Shown piece by piece: positions 28,300-42,678 of a DNA stretch of 64,000 bases. The position numbers and the translations under genes were made by a program. Each line of letters opens with the position of its first letter. Within the stretch, counting starts at the first letter, position 1. Below the pieces are notes generated by a model that saw only the letters and a program-made list of their open reading frames with translations, had not been told where the DNA came from and searched no databases. The stretch spans positions 868,001-932,000 of the forward strand of contig JAZGUH010000323.1 of assembly GCA_037893225.1 (NCBI GenBank), in the 5' to 3' direction. Source of the stretch: Hippasteria phrygiana. Taxonomy: Eukaryota; Echinodermata; Asteroidea; Valvatida; Goniasteridae.

Positions 28300-30850
28300 G
28301 AATGAGTAAAGCAAGTCCATACCCCAGGGAATTTGACATGCATGGAGCAATAAATAGACGGTAATATGTACACAGATGTTGGCCGGAAAGAAAATAAACA
28401 TTGCGAGGTTTGAATTTTCTCCACAAGTGTTAACTCTAAGAAGCCGCCGATGATTGCAACATGTAGCGCCAGATCTAAGCTATCCATACATGTCAAAATT
28501 ACTGCATTTGGTTGATATTTCATGCAATTATGAATGAATGAAGCAAGTCCATACCCCAGGGAATTTGACAGGCATGGAGCAATAAATAGAAGGTAATATG
28601 TACACAGATGTTGGCCGGAAAGAAAATAAACATTGCGAGGTTTGAATTTTCTCCACAAGTTTTAACTCTAGGAAGCCGCCGATGATTGCAACATGTAGCG
28701 CCAGATCTAAGCTATACATACATGTCAAAATTACTGCATTTGGTTTATATTTCATGCAATTATGAATGAGTAAAGCAAGTCCATACCCCAGGGAATTTGA
28801 CATGCATGGAGCAATTAATAGACGGTAATATGTACACAGATGTTGGCCGGAAAGAAAATAAACATGGCGAGGTTTGAATTTTCTCCACAAGTTTGAACTC
28901 TAAGAAGCCGCCGATGATTGCAACATGTAGCGCCAGATCTAAGCTATCCATACATGTCAAAATTACTGCATTTGGTTGATATTTCATGCAATTATGAATG
29001 AGTAAAGCAAGACCATACCCCAGGGAATTTGACAGGCATGGAGCAATAAATAAAAGGTAATATGCACACAGATGTTGGCCGGAAAGAAAATAAACATTGC
29101 GAGGTTTGAATTTTCTCCACAAGTTTTAACTCTAGGAAGCCGCCGATGATTGCAACATGTAGCGCCAGATCTAAGCTATCCATACATGTCAAAATTACTG
29201 AATTTGGTTGATATTTCATGCAATTATGAATGAGTAAAGCAAGTCCATACCCCAGGGAATTTGACATGCATGGAGCAATAAATAGACGGTAACATGTACA
29301 CAGATGTTGGCCGGAAAGAAAATAAACATTGCGAGGTTTGAATTTTCTCCACAAGTTTTAACTCTAGGAAGCCGCCGATGATTGCAACATGTAGCGCCAG
29401 ATCTAAGCTATCCATACATGTCACAATTACTGCATTTGGTTGATATTTCATGCAATTATGAATGAGTAAAGCAAGTCCATACCCCAGGGAATTTGACATG
29501 CATGGAGCAATAAATAGACGGTAATATGTACACAGATGTTGGCCGGAAAGAAAATAAACATTGCGAGGTTTGAATTTTCTCCACAAGTTTGAACTCTAAG
29601 AAGCCGCCGATGGTTGCAACATGTAGCGCCAGATCTAAGCTATCCATACATGTCAAAATTACTGCATTTGGTTGATATTTCATGCAATTATGAATGAGTA
29701 AAGCAAGACCATACCCCAGGGAATTTGACAGGCATGGAGCAATAAATAGACGGTAATATGCACACAGATGTTGGCCGGAAAGAAAATAAACATTGCGAGG
29801 TTTGAATTTTCTCCACAAGTTTTAACTCTAGGAAGCCGCCGATGATTGCAACATGTAGCGCCAGATCTAAGCTATCCATACATGTCAAAATTACTGAATT
29901 TTGTTGATATTTCATGCAATTATGAATGAGTAAAGCAAGTCCATACCCCAGGGAATTTGACATGCATGGAGCAATAAATAGACGGTAACATGTACACAGA
30001 TGTTGGCCGGAAAGAAAATAAACATTGCGAGGTTTGAATTTTCTCCACAAGTTTTAACTCTAGGAAGCCGCCGATGATTGCAACATGTAGCGCCAGATCT
30101 AAGCTATCCATACATGTCAAAATTACTGCATTTGGTTGATATTTCATGCAATTATGAATGAGTAAAGCAAGACCATACCCCAGGGAATTTGACAGGCATG
30201 GAGCAATAAATAAAAGGTAATATGCACACAGATGTTGGCCGGAAAGAAAATAAACATTGCGAGGTTTGAATTTTCTCCACAAGTTTTAACTCTAGGAAGC
30301 CGCCGATGATTGCAACATGTAGCGCCAGATCTAAGCTATCCATACATGTCAAAATTACTTAATTTGGTTGATATTTCATGCAATTATGAATGAGTAAAGC
30401 AAGTCCATACCCCAGGGAATTTGACATGCATGGAGCAATAAATAGACGGTAACATGTACACAGATGTTGGCCGGAAAGAAAATAAACATTGCGAGGTTTG
30501 AATTTTCTCCACAAGTTTTAACTCTAGGAAGCCGCCGATGATTGCAACATGTAGCGCCAGATCTAAGCTATCCATACATGTCACAATTACTGCATTTGGT
30601 TGATATTTCATGCAATTATGAATGAGTAAAGCAAGTCCATACCCCAGGGAATTTGACATGCATGGAGCAATAAATAGACGGTAATATGTACACAGATGTT
30701 GGCCGGAAAGAAAATAAACATTGCGAGGTTTGAATTTTCTCCACAAGTTTGAATTCTAAGAAGCCGCCGATGATTGCAACATGTAGCGCCAGATCTAAGC
30801 TATCCATACATGTCACAATTACTGCATTTGGTTGATATTTGATGCAATTA
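28300..30850. repeat. Copy 1 of an 11-monomer tandem duplication (2,552 bp)
   Basis: Variants here recur 2,552 bp (11x232) downstream: GAATTTTGTTGAT (TTGTTGAT at 29,901 and 32,453), CTTAATTTGG (AATTTGG at 30,361 and 32,913) and TTTGAATTCTAAG (near 30,749 and 33,301). Boundaries are approximate because flanking monomers are also similar. Confidence 0.85.
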
Positions 30851-33402
30851 TGAATGAGTAAAGCAAGTCCATACCCCAGGGAATTTGACATGCATGGAGC
30901 AATAAATAGACGGTAATATGTACACAGATGTTGGCCGGAAAGAAAATAAACATTGCGAGGTTTGAATTTTCTCCACAAGTGTTAACTCTAAGAAGCCGCC
31001 GATGATTGCAACATGTAGCGCCAGATCTAAGCTATCCATACATGTCAAAATTACTGCATTTGGTTGATATTTCATGCAATTATGAATGAATGAAGCAAGT
31101 CCATACCCCAGGGAATTTGACAGGCATGGAGCAATAAATAGAAGGTAATATGTACACAGATGTTGGCCGGAAAGAAAATAAACATTGCGAGGTTTGAATT
31201 TTCTCCACAAGTTTTAACTCTAGGAAGCCGCCGATGATTGCAACATGTAGCGCCAGATCTAAGCTATACATACATGTCAAAATTACTGCATTTGGTTTAT
31301 ATTTCATGCAATTATGAATGAGTAAAGCAAGTCCATACCCCAGGGAATTTGACATGCATGGAGCAATTAATAGACGGTAATATGTACACAGATGTTGGCC
31401 GGAAAGAAAATAAACATGGCGAGGTTTGAATTTTCTCCACAAGTTTGAACTCTAAGAAGCCGCCGATGATTGCAACATGTAGCGCCAGATCTAAGCTATC
31501 CATACATGTCAAAATTACTGCATTTGGTTGATATTTCATGCAATTATGAATGAGTAAAGCAAGACCATACCCCAGGGAATTTGACAGGCATGGAGCAATA
31601 AATAAAAGGTAATATGCACACAGATGTTGGCCGGAAAGAAAATAAACATTGCGAGGTTTGAATTTTCTCCACAAGTTTTAACTCTAGGAAGCCGCCGATG
31701 ATTGCAACATGTAGCGCCAGATCTAAGCTATCCATACATGTCAAAATTACTGAATTTGGTTGATATTTCATGCAATTATGAATGAGTAAAGCAAGTCCAT
31801 ACCCCAGGGAATTTGACATGCATGGAGCAATAAATAGACGGTAACATGTACACAGATGTTGGCCGGAAAGAAAATAAACATTGCGAGGTTTGAATTTTCT
31901 CCACAAGTTTTAACTCTAGGAAGCCGCCGATGATTGCAACATGTAGCGCCAGATCTAAGCTATCCATACATGTCACAATTACTGCATTTGGTTGATATTT
32001 CATGCAATTATGAATGAGTAAAGCAAGTCCATACCCCAGGGAATTTGACATGCATGGAGCAATAAATAGACGGTAATATGTACGCAGATGTTGGCCGGAA
32101 AGAAAATAAACATTGCGAGGTTTGAATTTTCTCCACAAGTTTGAACTCTAAGAAGCCGCCGATGGTTGCAACATGTAGCGCCAGATCTAAGCTATCCATA
32201 CATGTCAAAATTACTGCATTTGGTTGATATTTCATGCAATTATGAATGAGTAAAGCAAGACCATACCCCAGGGAATTTGACAGGCATGGAGCAATAAATA
32301 GACGGTAATATGCACACAGATGTTGGCCGGAAAGAAAATAAACATTGCGAGGTTTGAATTTTCTCCACAAGTTTTAACTCTAGGAAGCCGCCGATGATTG
32401 CAACATGTAGCGCCAGATCTAAGCTATCCATACATGTCAAAATTACTGAATTTTGTTGATATTTCATGCAATTATGAATGAGTAAAGCAAGTCCATACCC
32501 CAGGGAATTTGACATGCATGGAGCAATAAATAGACGGTAACATGTACACAGATGTTGGCCGGAAAGAAAATAAACATTGCGAGGTTTGAATTTTCTCCAC
32601 AAGTTTTAACTCTAGGAAGCCGCCGATGATTGCAACATGTAGCGCCAGATCTAAGCTATCCATACATGTCAAAATTACTGCATTTGGTTGATATTTCATG
32701 CAATTATGAATGAGTAAAGCAAGACCATACCCCAGGGAATTTGACAGGCATGGAGCAATAAATAAAAGGTAATATGCACACAGATGTTGGCCGGAAAGAA
32801 AATAAACATTGCGAGGTTTGAATTTTCTCCACAAGTTTTAACTCTAGGAAGCCGCCGATGATTGCAACATGTAGCGCCAGATCTAAGCTATCCATACATG
32901 TCAAAATTACTTAATTTGGTTGATATTTCATGCAATTATGAATGAGTAAAGCAAGTCCATACCCCAGGGAATTTGACATGCATGGAGCAATAAATAGACG
33001 GTAACATGTACACAGATGTTGGCCGGAAAGAAAATAAACATTGCGAGGTTTGAATTTTCTCCACAAGTTTTAACTCTAGGAAGCCGCCGATGATTGCAAC
33101 ATGTAGCGCCAGATCTAAGCTATCCATACATGTCACAATTACTGCATTTGGTTGATATTTCATGCAATTATGAATGAGTAAAGCAAGTCCATACCCCAGG
33201 GAATTTGACATGCATGGAGCAATAAATAGACGGTAATATGTACACAGATGTTGGCCGGAAAGAAAATAAACATTGCGAGGTTTGAATTTTCTCCACAAGT
33301 TTGAATTCTAAGAAGCCGCCGATGATTGCAACATGTAGCGCCAGATCTAAGCTATCCATACATGTCACAATTACTGCATTTGGTTGATATTTCATGCAAT
33401 TA
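30851..33402. repeat. Copy 2 of the 11-monomer tandem duplication (2,552 bp)
   Basis: This segment directly follows copy 1 and shares its private changes. The TTGTTGAT variant appears a third time at 36,397, which is 3,944 bp (17 monomers) after the one at 32,453. Part of the unit was therefore propagated again. Confidence 0.85.
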
Positions 33403-34095
33403 TGAATGAGTAAAGCAAGTCCATACCCCAGGGAATTTGACATGCATGGAGCAATAAATAAAAGGTAATATGCACACAGATGTTGGCCGGAAAGAAAATA
33501 AACATTGCGAGGTTTGAATTTTCTCCACAAGTTTTAACTCTAGGAAGCCGCCGATGATTGCAACATGTAGCGCCAGATCTAAGCTATCCATACATGTCAA
33601 AATTACTGAATTTGGTTGATATTTCATGCAATTATGAATGAGTAAAGCAAGTCCATACCCCAGGGAATTTGACATGCATGGAGCAATAAATAGACGGTAA
33701 CATGTACACAGATGTTGGCCGGAAAGAAAATAAACATTGCGAGGTTTGAATTTTCTCCACAAGTTTTAACTCTAGGAAGCCGCCGATGATTGCAACATGT
33801 AGCGCCAGATCTAAGCTATCCATACATGTCAAAATTACTGAATTTGGTTGATATTTCATGCAATTATGAATGAGTAAAGCAAGTCCATACCCCAGGGAAT
33901 TTGACATGCATGGAGCAATAAATAGACGGTAACATGTACACAGATGTTGGCCGGAAAGAAAATAAAAATTGCGAGGTTTGAATTTTCTCCACAAGTTTTA
34001 ACTCTAGGAAGCCGCCGATGATTGCAACATGTAGCGCCAGATCTAAGCTATCCATACATGTCACAATTACTGCATTTGGTTGATATTTCATGCAA
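33400..34095. repeat. Copy 1 of a trimer duplication (696 bp)
   Basis: The private change AATAAAAATTGCG (normally AATAAACATTGCG) at 33,961-33,973 recurs exactly 696 bp (3x232) downstream. The three monomers here correspond in order to the next three. Confidence 0.85.
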
Positions 34096-34791
34096 TTATG
34101 AATGAGTAAAGCAAGTCCATACCCCAGGGAATTTGACATGCATGGAGCAATAAATAAAAGGTAATATGCACACAGATGTTGGCCGGAAAGAAAATAAACA
34201 TTGCGAGGTTTGAATTTTCTCCACAAGTTTTAACTCTAGGAAGCCGCCGATGATTGCAACATGTAGCGCCAGATCTAAGCTATCCATACATGTCAAAATT
34301 ACTGAATTTGGTTGATATTTCATGCAATTATGAATGAGTAAAGCAAGTCCATACCCCAGGGAATTTGACATGCATGGAGCAATAAATAGACGGTAACATG
34401 TACACAGATGTTGGCCGGAAAGAAAATAAACATTGCGAGGTTTGAATTTTCTCCACAAGTTTTAACTCTAGGAAGCCGCCGATGATTGCAACATGTAGCG
34501 CCAGATCTAAGCTATCCATACATGTCAAAATTACTGAATTTGGTTGATATTTCATGCAATTATGAATGAGTAAAGCAAGTCCATACCCCAGGGAATTTGA
34601 CATGCATGGAGCAATAAATAGACGGTAACATGTACACAGATGTTGGCCGGAAAGAAAATAAAAATTGCGAGGTTTGAATTTTCTCCACAAGTTTTAACTC
34701 TAGGAAGCCGCCGATGATTGCAACATGTAGCGCCAGATCTAAGCTATCCATACATGTCACAATTACTGCATTTGGTTGATATTTCATGCAA
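34096..34791. repeat. Copy 2 of the trimer duplication (696 bp)
   Basis: The AATAAAAATTGCG change recurs near 34,657-34,669. The last monomer of this copy differs slightly (TAGACGGTAATATGTAC in place of TAAAAGG), which marks the exchange edge. Confidence 0.85.
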
Positions 34792-37700
34792 TTATGAATG
34801 AGTAAAGCAAGTCCATACCCCAGGGAATTTGACATGCATGGAGCAATAAATAGACGGTAATATGTACACAGATGTTGGCCGGAAAGAAAATAAACATTGC
34901 GAGGTTTGAATTTTCTCCACAAGTGTTAACTCTAAGAAGCCGCCGATGATTGCAACATGTAGCGCCAGATCTAAGCTATCCATACATGTCAAAATTACTG
35001 CATTTGGTTGATATTTCATGCAATTATGAATGAATGAAGCAAGTCCATACCCCAGGGAATTTGACAGGCATGGAGCAATAAATAGAAGGTAATATGTACA
35101 CAGATGTTGGCCGGAAAGAAAATAAACATTGCGAGGTTTGAATTTTCTCCACAAGTTTTAACTCTAGGAAGCCGCCGATGATTGCAACATGTAGCGCCAG
35201 ATCTAAGCTATACATACATGTCAAAATTACTGCATTTGGTTTATATTTCATGCAATTATGAATGAGTAAAGCAAGTCCATACCCCAGGGAATTTGACATG
35301 CATGGAGCAATTAATAGACGGTAATATGTACACAGATGTTGGCCGGAAAGAAAATAAACATGGCGAGGTTTGAATTTTCTCCACAAGTTTGAACTCTAAG
35401 AAGCCGCCGATGATTGCAACATGTAGCGCCAGATCTAAGCTATCCATACATGTCAAAATTACTGCATTTGGTTGATATTTCATGCAATTATGAATGAGTA
35501 AAGCAAGACCATACCCCAGGGAATTTGACAGGCATGGAGCAATAAATAAAAGGTAATATGCACACAGATGTTGGCCGGAAAGAAAATAAACATTGCGAGG
35601 TTTGAATTTTCTCCACAAGTTTTAACTCTAGGAAGCCGCCGATGATTGCAACATGTAGCGCCAGATCTAAGCTATCCATACATGTCAAAATTACTGAATT
35701 TGGTTGATATTTCATGCAATTATGAATGAGTAAAGCAAGTCCATACCCCAGGGAATTTGACATGCATGGAGCAATAATTAGACGGTAACATGTACACAGA
35801 TGTTGGCCGGAAAGAAAATAAACATTGCGAGGTTTGAATTTTCTCCACAAGTTTTAACTCTAGGAAGCCGCCGATGATTGCAACATGTAGCGCCAGATCT
35901 AAGCTATCCATACATGTCACAATTACTGCATTTGGTTTATATTTCATGCAATTATGAATGAGTAAAGCAAGTCCATACCCCAGGGAATTTGACATGCATG
36001 GAGCAATAAATAGACGGTAATATGTACACAGATGTTGGCCGGAAAGAAAATAAACATTGCGAGGTTTGAATTTTCTCCACAAGTTTGAACTCTAAGAAGC
36101 CGCCGATGGTTGCAACATGTAGCGCCAGATCTAAGCTATCCATACATGTCAAAATTACTGCATTTGGTTGATATTTCATGCAATTATGAATGAGTAAAGC
36201 AAGACCATACCCCAGGGAATTTGACAGGCATGGAGCAATAAATAGACGGTAATATGCACACAGATGTTGGCCGGAAAGAAAATAAACATTGCGAGGTTTG
36301 AATTTTCTCCACAAGTTTTAACTCTAGGAAGCCGCCGATGATTGCAACATGTAGCGCCAGATCTAAGCTATCCATACATGTCAAAATTACTGAATTTTGT
36401 TGATATTTCATGCAATTATGAATGAGTAAAGCAAGTCCATACCCCAGGGAATTTGACATGCATGGAGCAATAAATAGACGGTAACATGTACACAGATGTT
36501 GGCCGGAAAGAAAATAAACATTGCGAGGTTTGAATTTTCTCCACAAGTTTTAACTCTAGGAAGCCGCCGATGATTGCAACATGTAGCGCCAGATCTAAGC
36601 TATCCATACATGTCAAAATTACTGAATTTGGTTGATATTTCATGCAATTATGAATGAGTAAAGCAAGTCCATACCCCAGGGAATTTGACATGCATGGAGC
36701 AATAAATAGACGGTAACATGTACACAGATGTTGGCCGGAAAGAAAATAAACATTGCGAGGTTTGAATTTTCTCCACAAGTTTTAACTCTAGGAAGCCGCC
36801 GATGATTGCAACATGTAGCGCCAGATCTAAGCTATCCATACATGTCACAATTACTGCATTTGGTTGATATTTCATGCAATTATGAATGAGTAAAGCAAGT
36901 CCATACCCCAGGGAATTTGACATGCATGGAGCAATAAATAGACGGTAATATGTACACAGATGTTGGCCGGAAAGAAAATAAACATTGCGAGGTTTGAATT
37001 TTCTCCACAAGTTTGAACTCTAAGAAGCCGCCGATGATTGCAACATGTAGCGCCAGATCTAAGCTATCCATACATGTCAAAATTACTGCATTTGGTTGAT
37101 ATTTCATGCAATTATGAATGAGTAAAGCAAGACCATACCCCAGGGAATTTGACATGCATGGAGCAATAAATAAAAGGTAATATGCACACAGATGTTGGCC
37201 GGAAAGAAAATAAACATTGCGAGGTTTGAATTTTCTCCACAAGTTTTAACTCTAGGAAGCCGCCGATGATTGCAACATGTAGCGCCAGATCTAAGCTATA
37301 CATACATGTCAAAATTACTGCATTTGGTTGATATTTCATGCAATTATGAATGAATAAAGCAAGTCCATACCCCAGGGAATTTGACATGCATGGAGCAATA
37401 AATAGAAGGTAATATGCACACAGATGTTGGCCGGAAAGAAAATAAACATTGCGAGGTTTGAATTTTCTCCACAAGTTTTAACTCTGGGAAGCCGCCGATG
37501 ATTGCAACATGTAGCGCCAGATCTAAGCTATACATACATGTCAAAATTACTGCATTTGGTTGATATTTCATGCAATTATGAATGAGTAAAGCAAGTCCAT
37601 ACCCCAGGGAATTTGACATGCATGGAGCAATAAATAGACGGTAATATGTACACAGATGTTGGCCGGAAAGAAAATAAACATTGCGAGGTTTGAATTTTCT

Positions 37701-40700
37701 CCACAAGTGTTAACTCTAAGAAGCCGCCGATGATTGCAACATGTAGCGCCAGATCTAAGCTATCCATACATGTCAAAATTACTGCATTTGGTTGATATTT
37801 CATGCAATTATGAATGAGTAAAGCAAGACCATACCCCAGGGAATTTGACAGGCATGGAGCAATAAATAAAAGGTAATATGCACACAGATGTTGGCCGGAA
37901 AGAAAATAAACATTGCGAGGTTTGAATTTTCTCCACAAGTTTTAACTCTAGGAAGCCGCCGATGATTGCAACATGTAGCGCCAGATCTAAGCTATCCATA
38001 CATGTCAAAATTACTGAATTTGGTTGATATTTCATGCAATTATGAATGAGTAAAGCAAGTCCATACCCCAGGGAATTTGACATGCATGGAGCAATAAATA
38101 GACGGTAACATGTACACAGATGTTGGCCGGAAAGAAAATAAACATTGCGAGGTTTGAATTTTCTCCACAAGTTTTAACTCTAGGAAGCCGCCGATGATTG
38201 CAACATGTAGCGCCAGATCTAAGCTATCCATACATGTCACAATTACTGCATTTGGTTGATATTTCATGCAATTATGAATGAGTAAAGCAAGTCCATACCC
38301 CAGGGAATTTGACATGCATGGAGCAATAAATAGACGGTAATATGTACACAGATGTTGGCCGGAAAGAAAATAAACATTGCGAGGTTTGAATTTTCTCCAC
38401 AAGTTTTAACTCTAGGAAGCCGCCGATGATTGCAACATGTAGCGCCAGATCTAAGCTATACATACATGTCAAAATTACTGCATTTGGTTTATATTTCATG
38501 CAATTATGAATGAGTAAAGCAAGTCCATACCCCAGGGAATTTGACATGCATGGAGCAATAAATAGACGGTAACATGTACACAGATGTTGGCCGGAAAGAA
38601 AATAAACATTGCGAGGTTTGAATTTTCTCCACAAGTGTTAACTCTAAGAAGCCGCCGATGATTGCAACATGTAGCGCCAGATCTAAGCTATCCATACATG
38701 TCAAAATTACTGCATTTGGTTGATATTTCATGCAATTATGAATGAGTAAAGCAAGACCATACCCCAGGGAATTTGACAGGCATGGAGCAATAAATAAAAG
38801 GTAATATGCACACAGATGTTGGCCGGAAAGAAAATAAACATTGCGAGGTTTGAATTTTCTCCACAAGTTTTAACTCTAGGAAGCCGCCGATGATTGCAAC
38901 ATGTAGCGCCAGATCTAAGCTATCCATACATGTCACAATTACTGCATTTGGTTGATATTTCATGCAATTATGAATGAGTAAAGCAAGACCATACCCCAGG
39001 GAATTTGACAGGCATGGAGCAATAAATAAAAGGTAATATGCACACAGATGTTGGCCGGAAAGAAAATAAACATTGCGAGGTTTGAATTTTCTCCACAAGT
39101 TTTAACTCTAGGAAGCCGCCGATGATTGCAACATGTAGCGCCAGATCTAAGCTATCCATACATGTCAAAATTACTGAATTTGGTTGATATTTCATGCAAT
39201 TATGAATGAGTAAAGCAAGTCCATACCCCAGGGAATTTGACATGCATGGAGCAATAAATAGACGGTAACATGTACACAGATGTTGGCCGGAAAGAAAATA
39301 AACATGGCGAGGTTTGAATTTTCTCCACACGTTTTAACTCTAAGAAGCCGTCGATGATTGCAACATGTAGCGCCAGATCTAAGCTATCCATACATGTCAA
39401 AATTACTGCATTTGGTTTATATTTCATGCAATTATGAATGAGTAAAGCAAGTCCATACCCCAGGGAATTTGACATGCATGGAGCAATAAATAGACGGTAA
39501 CATGTACACAGATGTTGGCCGGAAAGAAAATAAACATTGCGAGGTTTGAATTTTCTCCACAAGTGTTAACTCTAAGAAGCCGCCGATGATTGCAACATGT
39601 AGCGCCAGATCTAAGCTATCCATACATGTCAAAATTACTGCATTTGGTTGATATTTCATGCAATTATGAATGAGTAAAGCAAGACCATACCCCAGGGAAT
39701 TTGACAGGCATGGAGCAATAAATAAAAGGTAATATGCACACAGATGTTGGCCGGAAAGAAAATAAACATTGCGAGGTTTGAATTTTCTCCACAAGTTTTA
39801 ACTCTAGGAAGCCGCCGATGATTGCAACATGTAGCGCCAGATCTAAGCTATCCATACATGTCAAAATTACTGAATTTGGTTGATATTTCATGCAATTATG
39901 AATGAGTAAAGCAAGTCCATACCCCAGGGAATTTGACATGCATGGAGCAATAAATAGACGGTAACATGTACACAGATGTTGGCCGGAAAGAAAATAAACA
40001 TTGCGAGGTTTGAATTTTCTCCACAAGTTTTAACTCTAGGAAGCCGCCGATGATTGCAACATGTAGCGCCAGATCTAAGCTATACATACATGTCACAATT
40101 ACTGCATTTGGTTGATATTTCATGCAATTATGAATGAGTAAAGCAAGACCATACCCCAGGGAATTTGACAGGCATGGAGCAATAAATAAAAGGTAATATG
40201 CACACAGATGTTGGCCGGAAAGAAAATAAACATTGCGAGGTTTGAATTTTCTCCACAAGTTTTAACTCTAGGAAGCCGCCGATGATTGCAACATGTAGCG
40301 CCAGATCTAAGCTATCCATACATGTCAAAATTACTGAATTTGGTTGATATTTCATGCAATTATGAATGAGTAAAGCAAGTCCATACCCCAGGGAATTTGA
40401 CATGCATGGAGCAATAAATAGACGGTAACATGTACACAGATGTTGGCCGGAAAGAAAATAAACATTGCGAGGTTTGAATTTTCCTCACAAGTTTTAACTC
40501 TAAGAAGCCGCCGATGATTGCAACATGTAGCGCCAGATCTAAGCTATCCATACATGTCAAAATTACTGCATTTGGTTGATATTTCATGCAATTATGAATG
40601 AGTAAAGCAAGTCCATACCCCAGGAAATTTGACAGGCATGGAGCAATAAATAAAAGGTAATATGCACACAGATGGTGGCCGGAAAGAAAATAAACATTGC

Positions 40701-41519
40701 GAGGTTTGAATTTTCTCCACAAGTTTTAACTCTAGGAAGCCGCCGATGATTGCAACATGTAGCGCCAGATCTAAGCTATACATACATGTCAAAATTACTG
40801 CATTTGGTTGATATTTCATGCAATTATGAATGAGTAAAGCAAGTCCATACCCCAGGGAATTTGACATGCATGGAGCAATAAATAGACGGTAATATGTACA
40901 CAGATGTTGGCCGGAAAGAAAATAAACATGGCGAGGTTTGAATTTTCTCCACACGTTTTAACTCTAAGAAGCCGTCGATGATTGCAACATGTAGCGCCAG
41001 ATCTAAGCTATCCATACATGTCAAAATTACTGCATTTGGTAGATATTTCATGCAATTATGAATGAGTAAAGCAAGTCCATACCCCAGGGAATTTGACAGG
41101 CATGGAGCAATAAATAAAAGGTAATATGCACACAGATGGTATAAGGAAAGAAAATAAACATTGCGAGGTTTGAATTTTCTCCACAAGTGTTAACTCTAGG
41201 AAGCCGCCGATGATTGCAACATGTAGCGCCAGATCTAAGCTATACATACATGTCAAAATTACTGCATTTGGTTGATATTTCATGCAATTATGAATGAGTA
41301 AAGCAAGTCCATACCCCAGGGAATTTGACATGCATGGAGCAATAAATAGACGGTAATATGTACACAGATGGTGGCCGGAAAGAAAATAAACATTGCGAGG
41401 TTTGAATTTTCTCCACAAGTTTTAACTCTAGGAAGCCGCCGATGATTGCAACATGTAGCGCCAGATCTAAGCTATACATACATGTCAAAATTACTGCATT
41501 TGGTTGATATTTCATGCAA

Positions 41520-42678
41520 TTATGAATGAGTAAAGCAAGTCCATACCCCAGGGAATTTGACATGCATGGAGCAATAAATAGACGGTAATATGTACACAGA
41601 TGTTGGCCGGAAAGAAAATAAACATGGCGAGGTTTGAATTTTCTCCACACGTTTTAACTCTAAGAAGCCGTCGATGATTGCAACATGTAGCGCCAGATCT
41701 AAGCTATCCATACATGTCAAAATTACTGCATTTGGTTGATATTTCATGCAATTATGAATGAGTAAAGCAAGTCCATACCCCAGGGAATTTGACAGGCATG
41801 GAGCAATAAATAAAAGGTAATATGCACACAGATGGTATAAGGAAAGAAAATAAACATTGCGAGGTTTGAATTTTCTCCACAAGTTTTAACTCTAAGAAGC
41901 CGCCGATGATTGCAACATGTAGCGCCAGATCTAAGCTATCCATACATGTCAAAATTACTGCATTTGGTTGATATTTCATGCAATTATGAATGAGTAAAGC
42001 AAGTCCATACCCCAGGAAATTTGACAGGCATGGAGCAATAAAAAAAGGTAATATGCACACAGATTGTGGCCGGAAAGAAAATAAACATTGCGAGGTTTGA
42101 ATTTTCTCCACAAGTTTTAACTCTAGGAAGCCGCCGATGATTGCAACATGTAGCGCCAGATCTAAGCTATACATACATGTCAAAATTACTGCATTTGGTT
42201 GATATTTCATGCAATTATGAATGAGTAAAGCAAGTCCATACCCCAGGGAATTTGACATGCATGGAGCAATAAATAGACGGTAATATGTACACAGATGTTG
42301 GCCGGAAAGAAAATAAACATTGCGAGGTTTGAATTTTCTCCACAAGTTTGAACTCTAAGAAGCCGCCGATGATTGCAACATGTAGCGCCAGATCTAAGCT
42401 ATCCATACATGTCAAAATTACTGCATTTGGTTGATATTTCATGCAATTATGAATGAGTAAAGCAAGACCATACCCCAGGGAATTTGACATGCATGGAGCA
42501 ATAAATAAAAGGTAATATGCACACAGATGTTGGCCGGAAAGAAAATAAACATTGCGAGGTTTGAATTTTCTCCACAAGTTTTAACTCTAGGAAGCCGCCG
42601 ATGATTGCAACATGTAGCGCCAGATCTAAGCTATCCATACATGTCAAAATTACTGAATTTGGTTGATATTTCATGCAA
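41520..42678. repeat. Copy 1 of a 5-monomer segment repeated at 2,551-bp offset
   Basis: Monomers from about 41,520 to 42,678 match about 44,071-45,229. The match includes the CAATAAAAAAAGG deletion, CAGATTGTGGCC and the private ATGACTGAGTAAAGC (near 42,682 and 45,233). Beyond this the offset changes to about 3,015 bp, so two monomers were gained between the copies. Confidence 0.8.
42031..42060. repeat. Second class of 231-bp monomer (CAATAAAAAAAGG)
   Basis: Here CAATAAATAAAAGG has become CAATAAAAAAAGG, a loss of one T giving a 231-bp monomer unrelated to the AAGTCAT marker. The neighbouring CAGATTGTGGCC is also private. The only other copy is near 44,581-44,610, 2,551 bp downstream (11x232-1). 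Confidence 0.85.

Noticed and set aside
41752..42345. 197-codon minus-strand frame (and its twin at 44,303-44,896)
   Set aside because: It is two satellite frames fused by the 1-bp-short CAATAAAAAAAGG monomer; no independent coding evidence.
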